NCBI RefSeq assembly: GCF_036088315.1
Contig: NZ_CP107996.1
Span: 2,314,501-2,378,500 of the forward strand
DNA length: 64,000 bases
From: Streptomyces sp. NBC_00344
GTDB lineage: Bacteria > Actinomycetota > Actinomycetes > Streptomycetales > Streptomycetaceae
Reading direction: 5' to 3'
Shown here: positions 57,088 to 64,000 of the stretch, piece after piece
Layout of the letters: every line of letters begins with the position of its first letter
Numbering within the stretch: position 1 is the stretch's first letter
The notes under the pieces: model-generated
The model's input: only the letters and a program-made list of their open reading frames with translations
What the model was told of the DNA's origin: nothing
Databases searched by the model: none
Program-made: the position numbers and the translations under genes

Positions 57088-58344
57088 TCAGGCCAGTTCG
57101 TAGAAGCCGTCACCGTCCAGATACCGCGTGGTCAGCGCGTCACGGGCCACGGTGGCCGCGACCTCGTGCAGGAGGTAGACGCGAAGCGGGAAGGTCCAGT
57201 CGTCGGTGGACGGGTGCACCGTGTCGCCCGGGTGCGCGCGGAGGAGCACGTCGTGGAAGCTGTCGAGGGCGCGCAGCTCGGCCAGCCGGGGGTAGGAGCG
57301 CAGGGTCCCGCCCCGGGGGGCCACCATGTTGACGATGCGGGCGTGGCGGCCGACACGGTAGTCCTCGTCGGCTCCGGCCAGAAAAGCCGCGGGGTCGGTG
57401 CAGGCATCAACGGTGAGGTCGAGCTGGCTCATGCCGAGCGCTGCCGAGACGGGCACGTGGACGTCGGCCCCGCAGACCCGCGCGCCCGTCTCCACCAGTC
57501 GCGCACCGTCCGGGGTCAGCTTGAGTTCGGTGTGGGCGGCTCCGTGTGCGATGCCGAGGGCGTCGAGTACCTGGAAGGTGTGCTCGACCAGGCTCTCCTG
57601 TTCGGGACCGCGCCGGGGCAGCAGTTCGGCGCCGGCGGCCAGTTCGGCGACGCCGTTGGCGCTGAGCGTATGCATCTTCCAGATGTCGGATACACGGTGT
57701 GTGCCGTCGCGGCTGACGGTGTTGACGATGTACTCGTGGCCGACGAGGTACTCCTGCGCGAGCACGACCTCGTTCTCCTGGCCGAGCACGCTCGTGGTGC
57801 CGTGCAGGGAGCGGAAGGCCGCCCCGATCTCCTCGGCCCCGGAGCAGAAGAAGACACCGTCACTGCCGGCGCTGCTGACCGGTTTCAGCACGACCTGGCC
57901 GCCGCCGATTTTCTCGTACCAGCGCAGGAGTTCGTCCAGGCCGGCGGTGAGGATCTGCTCGACCGCCGGTACACCGGCCGCCCTGACGGTCTCGATCATG
58001 CGGTACTTGTCGCGGCGTGCCGCGCTCAGTGCGGTGCCGTTCGACGGCAGGTCCAGCTGCTCGCTCAGTGCGTCGGCGAGCAGCACCGCGCGTTCCACGC
58101 CGGGCATGAGGGCGACGGGCCGGTACGCGCTCAGGGCCCGCAGCGTCCCGGGCAGGTCGCCGTGGTGGACGAGGTGCGCGCTGAAGTCCCCGGGACGGTA
58201 GCCGCGTGCGTAGTTCTGGGGGAGGTCGGGCGTGCTCTGCACGTGCACGCAGTCGTAACCGCGGGCCCGGAAGAGCGGCGCGAGGCAGCGAGAACTGGCG
58301 TATGCGTCGACGATGACGACCACCGGGGCGCCGGCTGCGTTCAT
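57088..58344 (-). CDS. ATP-grasp ligase, second of two
   Basis: A 418-residue ATP-grasp enzyme. The N-terminal Rossmann-like part begins VVVIVDAYASSRCLAPLFRARGYDCVHV. The ATP-grasp core has QVVLKPVSSAGSDGVFFC (adenine and phosphate loop), LAQEYLVGHEYIVNTVS and HTELKLTPDGARLVETGARVCGADV (Mg2+ ligands), with a C-terminal lobe as in L-amino acid ligases. It should join a carboxylate, via acyl-phosphate, to an amine. Its ATG overlaps the stop of the upstream ATP-grasp gene (ATGA at 58341-58344). The substrates are unknown. Confidence 0.85.
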   Translation of the reverse strand: MNAAGAPVVVIVDAYASSRCLAPLFRARGYDCVHVQSTPDLPQNYARGYRPGDFSAHLVHHGDLPGTLRALSAYRPVALMPGVERAVLLADALSEQLDLPSNGTALSAARRDKYRMIETVRAAGVPAVEQILTAGLDELLRWYEKIGGGQVVLKPVSSAGSDGVFFCSGAEEIGAAFRSLHGTTSVLGQENEVVLAQEYLVGHEYIVNTVSRDGTHRVSDIWKMHTLSANGVAELAAGAELLPRRGPEQESLVEHTFQVLDALGIAHGAAHTELKLTPDGARLVETGARVCGADVHVPVSAALGMSQLDLTVDACTDPAAFLAGADEDYRVGRHARIVNMVAPRGGTLRSYPRLAELRALDSFHDVLLRAHPGDTVHPSTDDWTFPLRVYLLHEVAATVARDALTTRYLDGDGFYELA

Positions 58345-59570
58345 GATGTCCTCACCGGTGCGGTGGCGCGGGGCGCGGTCTCGGGCGCCGGGCCGGTCCG
58401 GATCCGGACCCGGGCAGCCGCGGCCTCGGCGCGGGCCACGGCCTCATCGGCGTCCCGGCCCACGGCGATCACATCGCCGCACACACGGTCGGCGGACCAG
58501 GTCACCGACGGTACGACCATTCCGGGCTTGGCCGTGACACCCAGGGTGACGCCTTCCAGCCCTTCGGCCGGCAGATCGACCGCCGTCACCACGCCGGGCT
58601 CGGCGGCGAGGAAGCGGATCGCCGCGCCGCCCAGGGGGACGGGGACCTCGTCCTTCCAGGGTTCGAGGCCGAGCGGGACGGCGACCGTGGCGCGGACGAG
58701 GTCCACCCCGTAGGCGAGCCGTACCAGTTCGGGGATGTTGTCGCCGCCCGCCCGGTTGTGGGACTCGATGATCCGCAGTCCCTCGGCAGTGATCATGATT
58801 TCGGTGTGCGAGGGGCCTTCAACGAGGCCGACCGCGTCGAGCAGCCGTGCGGTCAGCTCGACGATCTCCTCGCGGGTGTGCTCGGCCACGCGTGCCGGGA
58901 CCGAGTGTCCCGCTTCCACGAAGCCGGCGCCGAGGAGCTTGTCCGTGACGGCCACGACGGTGTGCGCACCGTCCGCCGAGAAGCCCTCCACGCTCACCTC
59001 GTGGCCGGTGAGGAACTCCTCCGCCAGCATCCGCTCGCGTCCCGCGGCCTCGACCCGCGACCAGACCTCGGCGGCCCGGTCCGGTCCGTCGACCTTGTGG
59101 ACGTCCGCGCTGCCGCCGAAGTCGAGGGGCTTGATGATGCCGGGCCCGCCGAGTTCGGTGAGAAAGCCGGCCAGTTCGCCCGCGCCGTGCACGACACGGA
59201 AGCGGACCGGGGACAGTCCGATACCCGCGAGGTGGCTCCGCATCGCCGACTTGTCCTTGAGCAGCGTGACGGTGCGCAGGGAGTTGCCCCCCAGCGCGAA
59301 CTCTTCGTTGAGCCGGGCCGCGGCGACGAGTCCCAGCTCGGCGGGTGAGAAGAAGCGCGCCACGGGCAGCCGGGCCTGCAACGCACGCCCGGCTGCCATG
59401 ACCGCCTGCTGGTCACCCAGGTCGACATCCACCACCTCGACGCACCAGCGCCGTGCGGCCTCCGGGTCGTACATGCCGGGCTTGGCGAGCGTGACGACCT
59501 CGCAGCCCAGTTTCGCCGCAGACTTCAACACGCTCGGCCGGCCGCCCAGCAGGGCAATACGCGGAGCCAT
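58341..59570 (-). CDS. ATP-grasp ligase, first of two
   Basis: A 409-residue ATP-grasp enzyme. It starts MAPRIALLGGRPSVLKSAAKLGCEVV. The core shows PGIIKPLDFGGSADVHKV, AEEFLTGHEVSVEGFS and HTEIMITAEGLRIIESHNRAGGDNI (metal site), plus a C-terminal LAL-type subdomain. ATG 59570 has GGAGAGG in place. An ATG at 59627 overlapping the upstream stop (ATGA) would add 19 residues and would also couple translation. It and the next ligase are only distantly alike, so they probably catalyse two separate amide couplings. Confidence 0.85.
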   Translation of the reverse strand: MAPRIALLGGRPSVLKSAAKLGCEVVTLAKPGMYDPEAARRWCVEVVDVDLGDQQAVMAAGRALQARLPVARFFSPAELGLVAAARLNEEFALGGNSLRTVTLLKDKSAMRSHLAGIGLSPVRFRVVHGAGELAGFLTELGGPGIIKPLDFGGSADVHKVDGPDRAAEVWSRVEAAGRERMLAEEFLTGHEVSVEGFSADGAHTVVAVTDKLLGAGFVEAGHSVPARVAEHTREEIVELTARLLDAVGLVEGPSHTEIMITAEGLRIIESHNRAGGDNIPELVRLAYGVDLVRATVAVPLGLEPWKDEVPVPLGGAAIRFLAAEPGVVTAVDLPAEGLEGVTLGVTAKPGMVVPSVTWSADRVCGDVIAVGRDADEAVARAEAAAARVRIRTGPAPETAPRATAPVRTS

Positions 59571-59623
59571 CTCTCGTACCTCTCCGATCTGTTCGTGGGG
59601 AAAATCAGCCGTGACGGCCCCGG

Positions 59624-60721
59624 TCATTGCGCGATCAGCGTGACGGTGTCCCCGAAGCGCATGAGCGGCCGGTACTGCTCGGCGCGCGCGTGGCGCATCG
59701 TGCGCAGCATGGCGATGGCGCTGCCCGCCGCCTCGTCGGCCTGGATGATCGAGCCGTCGTCGCCGACGAGTGCGGCGGTGATGGTGACGTGCTGCTCGAT
59801 GTCCTGGAGATCTGCCTCCAGCAGCGCATCCCGGGCCAGCGCCACCTCGGGGACATTGGCTGCGAGCTTGTCGAAGGAGTCGGTCCACGTCCCCGCCAGG
59901 GTGCGCATGGCCTTGCGGAACGCCTTGTGCTCCGGCTGGGTACGGCCGGTGAGCGCCGCGGGAACGGCGGGCGGGCTCATGGTGGGCCGGACCTCGGCGT
60001 CGTAGCAGGGCGCCGACATGTCACCGGAGTGCATCATCGCGGCGGTGAAGGCGCGGACGTACGTGGCCGCCTCGCGCAGGGCGTCCCGCGCCGCCTCCGC
60101 CTCGCCCTCACGGTGCCGGGCGAGCGCCCGGGTGACGGACTCGGCCGCCGCGAGGTTGAGCACGAAGTAGAAGTGGTGCGTGATGACCCAGCGCGTCAGT
60201 TCGTCCTGTCCCGGCAGGACGGGAACCGGGCCGGCGGGCGTCGCGGGCGACGCGGGGTCGCGCTCCGCGTCCTGCGGGTCGAGGCCTCGCAGCACCTGGA
60301 TCATCGCGAGAACCTCGGCAGCCTGCTGGTTCACCGAGAGACGCGCGATCCGCAGGTCGGCGAGAGCACGGGCGATGACGACGGTGACCTCGGAGACGAG
60401 GCGGGCGTCGTCGAGATCGGCCGTGCGGACCCCGAAGTACGCGTGATTCGGCACGATCGGGGTGAGTGCGGCGGCGTCCATCGGCGCGACCTGGGCGAGC
60501 GTCGCGAGCCGGGCCATGGCCTCCACGGCGGAATCCAGGGCGCGTTGTAGCGGTTCCACACGCGCGCCCCGCGGGTTCAGCAGATCGGTGTGAAAGCTCT
60601 CCAGGGCGGTCACCGCTGTGCGGAGCGCCGCCCCGACGGGCTCGGCCGGCCGGGACGTCGCGCGGACCAGGTTGTTCGCGGGGAGGACAACGAGGGGGAG
60701 ATCGGGGCAAGCAGCAGACAT
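59624..60721 (-). CDS. All-helical protein of unknown function in the ligase cluster
   Basis: A 365-residue soluble protein, almost wholly predicted helix. Notable blocks are ALTPIVPNHAYFGVRT, WVITHHFYFVLNLAAAESVTRALARH, RAFTAAMMHSGDMSAPCYDAEVRPTMSPP and LTGRTQPEHKAFRKAMRTLAGTW. I do not recognise the family. The long helices with His residues and a YD-E-RP-M turn recall the haem-binding dioxygenase superfamily (tryptophan dioxygenase, PrnB), but this is a weak impression. GAGG precedes ATG 60721; a longer reading upstream is Pro/Arg-rich and rejected. It ends overlapping a possible start of the next ligase gene. Confidence 0.7.
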   Translation of the reverse strand: MSAACPDLPLVVLPANNLVRATSRPAEPVGAALRTAVTALESFHTDLLNPRGARVEPLQRALDSAVEAMARLATLAQVAPMDAAALTPIVPNHAYFGVRTADLDDARLVSEVTVVIARALADLRIARLSVNQQAAEVLAMIQVLRGLDPQDAERDPASPATPAGPVPVLPGQDELTRWVITHHFYFVLNLAAAESVTRALARHREGEAEAARDALREAATYVRAFTAAMMHSGDMSAPCYDAEVRPTMSPPAVPAALTGRTQPEHKAFRKAMRTLAGTWTDSFDKLAANVPEVALARDALLEADLQDIEQHVTITAALVGDDGSIIQADEAAGSAIAMLRTMRHARAEQYRPLMRFGDTVTLIAQ

Positions 60722-60822
60722 GTCAGGTACCTCGGCCGTCGTGACGTGGGCGAACAGGTATGGCGTGGGAGGGGGCAGTGGACGGCCCGGTGGCGGGAGC
60801 TTTCCGTACCGTGGCGGGCGCC

Positions 60823-62190
60823 TCACACGCGGGCATAGCCGCGTGCCTCGTTGAGGAACTGGCCCAGGTAGCCGTCGTGCGGCAGGTACGGGTCCTGCCA
60901 CCACCGGGCGACGGGACCGTGAACGACGGTGCGCACCCCGGGCATGGCGAGAGCCTTCTCGACGAGGGAGGCGTCCTCGGTGAGCAGGCCGAGGGCGAGC
61001 GAGTCGTCCAGGGGTGCCATGCCGTCGGCCTCCCGCCAGGGGGCCACCCAGGCGCAGGGGAAGGGGAGTTCCGTCGCCAGCGCCGGGTGGTCGCAGCGGT
61101 CGAGGAGGAACACGGCGGGCCGCAGGGCAACGGCCGGCCCCCCGACGGGAGCCAGCGGTCCTTCGGGGCAGTGGGCGGCGACCAGGTCGGGGGCTGTCCC
61201 GGCGGCGCGGGTGGCGGCCGCGCGGAGTGCCTCGGCCTCGGACCGGGGCCGGACCGGGAGTACCGCGCGGGGATCTGTGACGGGGTGGACAGGGAGTGCG
61301 GCGAGGCGTTTGGCGAGCCGGCCGGCCAAGCTCCGGTGGTCGCCCGTGGTCAGGACGGTGGTCGTGTTGGTGCAGCGCACCCCGCCGTCACCCGCGATCT
61401 CGGCGACGAGGTGGTCGAGGAGTGCATCGTCCACCTCCGTGTCGACGAGGATCTTGCTGCGTCCCGGTCCGCGCACAAGGACCCTGTCGTTGCCGCGCAG
61501 CCGGGCCACGGTGTCCTCGCCGCCGTAGACGAGGGCCAGGTCGCCCGCCTCGGTGAGCGCGTCCGCAGCGCTGTGCCCGCCGGGAAGCAGGCTGATCCAG
61601 CCGGGGTGCAGTCCGGCGGTGAGCAGGGCGTGGACGAGGCGCAGCGGGGTGAAGGGATCCCGGCCACCGGGCCGGAGGGCGACGCGGTAGCCCATGGCGA
61701 GCGCCTGGAGCCAGGCGCCGTGCGTGCCGGGGTGGTTGCTGGGCGCGATGACGGACAGGACCCGGCCGCGGCGTACCCAGCGGGCGGTGTCCCCGGCGCC
61801 GGCCGGTACCTGGCGCCGGACCACCTCGCCGAGCGACTCGCTCTCGCGGGCTACGCGCTCCAGGACACCGCGTGCCACGGTGACGGGCACGCCGGAGGCG
61901 AGTGCCTGGAGGTGGCAGTACTCCTCCGGGGTCTGGCCGCCCAGGGCGGCCTTGGCGAAGAGCCTGCCCGCCTCGGCGAGGACGGGGAGGCGTTCGGCGA
62001 GGCCCAGCTCGGGCGCCTGCCGCATGTTCTTGACCGTCATTCGCGCCACGAGGGGCGGGACCTCGTGCACGGTCGCCAGGGGCTCGCCGGTGACGCCGCG
62101 CAGGACGCGGGTGTCGCGGGAGGTGCGTTCCTCCCCGGCGCGGAGAGCGGGTACGGACACGGGTACGGGTACGGGTACGGGTAACAGCAC
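60823..62190 (-). CDS. Aldehyde dehydrogenase/acyl reductase (LuxC-like)
   Basis: A 455-residue NAD(P)-dependent enzyme of the aldehyde dehydrogenase superfamily. The nucleotide-binding region has VLSVIAPSNHPGTHGAW and LRPGGRDPFTP. The catalytic Cys is in GVRCTNTTTV, and the usual Glu position is occupied in the GGEDTVARLRG segment. The closest type is probably an acyl-carrier or acyl-CoA reductase or a semialdehyde dehydrogenase. The GTG start at 62190 is followed by Val-Pro repeats encoded by a GGGTAC hexamer array. It could reduce an activated acid to an aldehyde in the pathway (inference). Confidence 0.8.
   Translation of the reverse strand: MLLPVPVPVPVSVPALRAGEERTSRDTRVLRGVTGEPLATVHEVPPLVARMTVKNMRQAPELGLAERLPVLAEAGRLFAKAALGGQTPEEYCHLQALASGVPVTVARGVLERVARESESLGEVVRRQVPAGAGDTARWVRRGRVLSVIAPSNHPGTHGAWLQALAMGYRVALRPGGRDPFTPLRLVHALLTAGLHPGWISLLPGGHSAADALTEAGDLALVYGGEDTVARLRGNDRVLVRGPGRSKILVDTEVDDALLDHLVAEIAGDGGVRCTNTTTVLTTGDHRSLAGRLAKRLAALPVHPVTDPRAVLPVRPRSEAEALRAAATRAAGTAPDLVAAHCPEGPLAPVGGPAVALRPAVFLLDRCDHPALATELPFPCAWVAPWREADGMAPLDDSLALGLLTEDASLVEKALAMPGVRTVVHGPVARWWQDPYLPHDGYLGQFLNEARGYARV
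62161..62183. repeat. GGGTAC hexanucleotide tandem repeat
   Basis: Just under four copies of GGGTAC lie within the first ten codons of the aldehyde dehydrogenase gene and encode alternating Val and Pro. A six-base unit keeps the frame when copy number changes, so it would only alter the length of the N-terminus. Confidence 0.85.
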
Positions 62191-62292
62191 GCCAGATCAA
62201 CTTCCTGCGGTCCGGGCCGGTTCGGTGGTCCGCTCAGCCACACCGGCCCCGGACTGCGCCCGGAACCGGTGTGGGTCGCGGCTGCGGCAGGG

Positions 62293-62964
62293 TCAGAATG
62301 GCCAGCCGTCGAAGACCACGGCGCGGGCGGGCGCGGCCTCCACGTCGGCGACCTTGATGGGGAGCGCCATGAGCTGGACGACGGGGTTGGTGATGTGCCC
62401 GAGGTTCTGGATGTTCTCCAGGATCGGGATGCCGGCGGAGAGCAGCCGGCGGTGCACCTGGCCGCTGCGGTCGTCCGGCCGCTCGGTGATGCAGTCCATC
62501 CCGACGAGCGTGGTGCCGTTGTCGGCCATCCAGTCGGCCGCCGAGACGGTGAGGTACGGGGGCCTGTCCCAGTAGTCCTCGCGTCCGAGGTACCGGTCGG
62601 GGTGGTCGGTCCGGATCAACAGCCGGTCCCCTTCCTGCCACACGTCGCGCACGGCCTTCTCCAGGTCCTCACCCGTCACCGGGTCGAGGTCGCGCTTGTG
62701 GGAGAGGTCCGCGACGACAGCGCGGCCGACGAACGTGCTGAGCGGCACCTCGTCGATCTTCTCGCGGTCCTCGAAGAAGTGGTAGCCGGCCTCAACATGT
62801 GTCCCGTTGTGGGGAAATATCTCCAGGTTGGAGAAGGTCCTGCCGGTCCCGGACGGATCGGAGGCCGGCGTCATGGCGCGCCGAATATGAAATTCCGGAT
62901 ACCACGGGGCGTCGTAGGCGGGCATGCCCTCGGACCAGCCCTGACTAATGTCAATCAGCTTCAC
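62293..62964 (-). CDS. Cyclase/kynurenine formamidase-family hydrolase
   Basis: A 223-residue metal hydrolase of the cyclase family (PF04199). The metal site motif is HNGTHVEAGYHF, close to the usual HxGTHxDxPxH with Glu for Asp and Gly-Tyr for Pro-containing positions. VGMDCITERPDD and GHITNPVVQLMALPIKVADVEAAPARAVVFDGW are the second half of the domain. It could be a formamidase, lactonase or cyclase. GTG 62964 has GGAG six bases upstream; ATG 62976 (MECSV) is the alternative. It is the first gene of the leftward cluster. Confidence 0.82.
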   Translation of the reverse strand: MKLIDISQGWSEGMPAYDAPWYPEFHIRRAMTPASDPSGTGRTFSNLEIFPHNGTHVEAGYHFFEDREKIDEVPLSTFVGRAVVADLSHKRDLDPVTGEDLEKAVRDVWQEGDRLLIRTDHPDRYLGREDYWDRPPYLTVSAADWMADNGTTLVGMDCITERPDDRSGQVHRRLLSAGIPILENIQNLGHITNPVVQLMALPIKVADVEAAPARAVVFDGWPF

Positions 62965-62976
62965 GCTGCACTCCAT

Positions 62977-63441
62977 CACCTGGACGGAAACAACCCCGCC
63001 AGGGCGGCGGGACCCGGGAGAAAGTAGCACGCCCCGGAGAGGAATCCACGAAAATAATTAACTAAAGATTCAACCAAATATGGAGTCTTTAATTCCAGGA
63101 AAGCACCGACCAAACAGGAAGTATTGCATTTAAGTAATCCCTGCTTTATTCTCACTTCCTTTACCGATCATTTACATGCAGCACACACTTACGCCCGGAT
63201 CATCCCCTTGCGTCGATCGGATTGTCTGGATTCAACCTCATCGCACCCTTGCTAGCGTTTACGCGCATCAATCACGTTTACGCACGTGAGGAGCGGAAGG
63301 GTCGTTTTGACTGTTTCGACCCGTTCGCCCCTCGCCGCATTCCTGCTTGCGGCCCGGCGAGAGGCTCGGCTACTGTCACCGTCGGCTCAAAAGTCGGCTC
63401 GAAAAGAGAAACGCACAGTAAGCCCATGGAAGGCCAATTCC
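62977..63441. promoter_or_regulatory. AT-rich divergent control region of the biosynthetic cluster
   Basis: The stretch 63040-63190 is strongly AT-rich for this genome and holds an inverted repeat TAAAGATTC-(11)-GAGTCTTTA (63063-63091). Further right, two near-identical palindromes GCGTTTACGC (63255-63264) and ACGTTTACGC (63274-63283) lie 19 bases apart. GGGTCG and CGACCC (63299-63322) could form a leader hairpin. GGAAGG (63429-63434) is the ribosome-binding site of the DAHP synthase gene. No gene is seen here. Confidence 0.6.
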
Positions 63442-64000
63442 GTGATCGTGATACTGGATTCGACCGCACCCCGAGAAATTGCCGGAATCGTCGCCGAGAC
63501 TCTTTCAAAAAGCGGAGTTGACACCACCTTAACAAAACTCGGGAATACAGCAGTGCTCGTTTCCGAGAGTTCCGGCACGCCGGAACTGGCCGCAATGCTG
63601 GAAAGCCTCCCGGCCGTCGCCCGCGTTCTGCGGGTGCCAGGACCGCAGCGGCTCACGAGCCGCGCCTTCCGCGAGGAGAACTCCCGCGTTCGTGTCGGCG
63701 AGAATGTCCAAGCAGTATTCGGCGGGGACGAGTTCGTCGTCATCGCCGGCCCCTGCGCGGTGGAGAGTGCCGAACAAATGACCGGGATCGTGAACCTGGT
63801 GCACGCCGGGGGCGCGATCATGCTGCGGGGCGGCGCCTTCAAGCCCCGCACCTCCCCGTACAGCTTCCAGGGGCTCGGACTCGCGGGGCTCACACTGCTC
63901 GCGGAACAGCGCCGGCGCACGGGGCTTCCCGTCGTCACCGAAGTCGTCACCCCCAAGGACGTCGAGTGCGTCGCCGAAGAGAGCGACATGCTCCAGATCG
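63442..64000 (+). CDS. Type I-beta DAHP synthase (3'-truncated by the window)
   Basis: The first 186 residues of an enzyme that condenses phosphoenolpyruvate and erythrose-4-phosphate, the entry to the shikimate pathway. The N-terminal ferredoxin-like regulatory domain (about 1-85, VIVILDSTAPREIAGIVAETL) is followed by the barrel with VVIAGPCAVES, MLRGGAFKPRTSPYSFQGLG and PVVTEVVTPKDVE. This is the type I-beta (AroG/KDO8P-like) class, unlike the type II enzyme usual for primary metabolism in Streptomyces. GTG 63442 aligns with the start of well-studied I-beta enzymes; a TTG at 63307 in frame is less likely. Confidence 0.9.
   Translation, partial: MIVILDSTAPREIAGIVAETLSKSGVDTTLTKLGNTAVLVSESSGTPELAAMLESLPAVARVLRVPGPQRLTSRAFREENSRVRVGENVQAVFGGDEFVVIAGPCAVESAEQMTGIVNLVHAGGAIMLRGGAFKPRTSPYSFQGLGLAGLTLLAEQRRRTGLPVVTEVVTPKDVECVAEESDMLQI

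Noticed and set aside
59624..60721. Annotating the helical cluster protein as PrnB or a tryptophan dioxygenase
   Set aside because: Only one short turn looks alike; no haem-ligand context could be aligned by eye.
63307..63441. TTG start for the DAHP synthase, adding 45 residues
   Set aside because: GAGGAG and GGAAGG stand upstream, but the extra part is basic and low in structure, and the known I-beta enzymes begin at the position of GTG 63442.

Overview
GC-rich (roughly 70% G+C) actinobacterial chromosome, almost certainly Streptomyces. The evidence is a bldK-type oligopeptide permease operon, mycothiol biosynthesis (mshB), SpoIIE-type phosphatases with RsbW-like ATPases, a GH18 chitinase with a DasR-type operator, and many leaderless genes. 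No rRNA, tRNA, CRISPR array, insertion sequence or prophage was seen.

Layout. 0-4.5 kb: edge of an AraC-type regulator gene, a DUF2000 gene, and a translationally coupled ABC-2 exporter plus two-component system operon. 4.5-8.2 kb: a cell-envelope peptidoglycan-binding protein, a DUF6113 membrane protein, mshB and a 64-aa membrane protein. 8.4-11.7 kb: a secretion-independent S9 dipeptidyl peptidase and a polytopic membrane protein. 11.7-32.2 kb: three complete peptide ABC importers. Two are close paralogues in the same orientation (11737-17472 and 26277-32151). They flank a bldK operon (17865-23894, opposite strand) and two GNAT genes. 32.7-37.2 kb: typA/bipA and an LpqW-like substrate-binding lipoprotein. 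37.4-41.4 kb: a Sdh-type succinate dehydrogenase/fumarate reductase operon. 41.5-48.5 kb: a GH18-like membrane-anchored protein, a TPM-family relative that lacks the TPM domain, a PAS-GAF-SpoIIE-ATPase protein, an RsbW-like ATPase, a NUDIX hydrolase and a small SPOR-like protein. 49.1-55.7 kb: a GntR/UTRA regulator, a chitinase with a DasR-type site inside its promoter, a threonine-synthase-like PLP enzyme, a marR-MFS-isochorismatase-like operon and a DUF1232 protein.

From about 55.8 kb the character changes. A truncated transglutaminase-like remnant is followed by a divergent XRE regulator/methionine aminopeptidase pair with a palindromic operator. Then comes an apparent small biosynthetic cluster that runs off the right edge: two ATP-grasp ligases, an unrecognised all-helical 365-aa protein, an aldehyde-dehydrogenase/acyl-reductase, a cyclase/formamidase-family hydrolase and, divergently, a type I-beta DAHP synthase behind an AT-rich control region. 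No cytotoxic megasynthase is visible. The set suggests a ligase-built amide product fed by a dedicated shikimate-entry enzyme. I do not recognise this combination as a known pathway, and it is the best candidate here for an undescribed system.

Functional themes: peptide uptake and processing (three importers, LpqW-like lipoprotein, S9 peptidase, MetAP), thiol and redox metabolism, regulated chitin use, and the secondary-metabolite island. The S. coelicolor and Mycobacterium comparisons below come from memory, not from a search.
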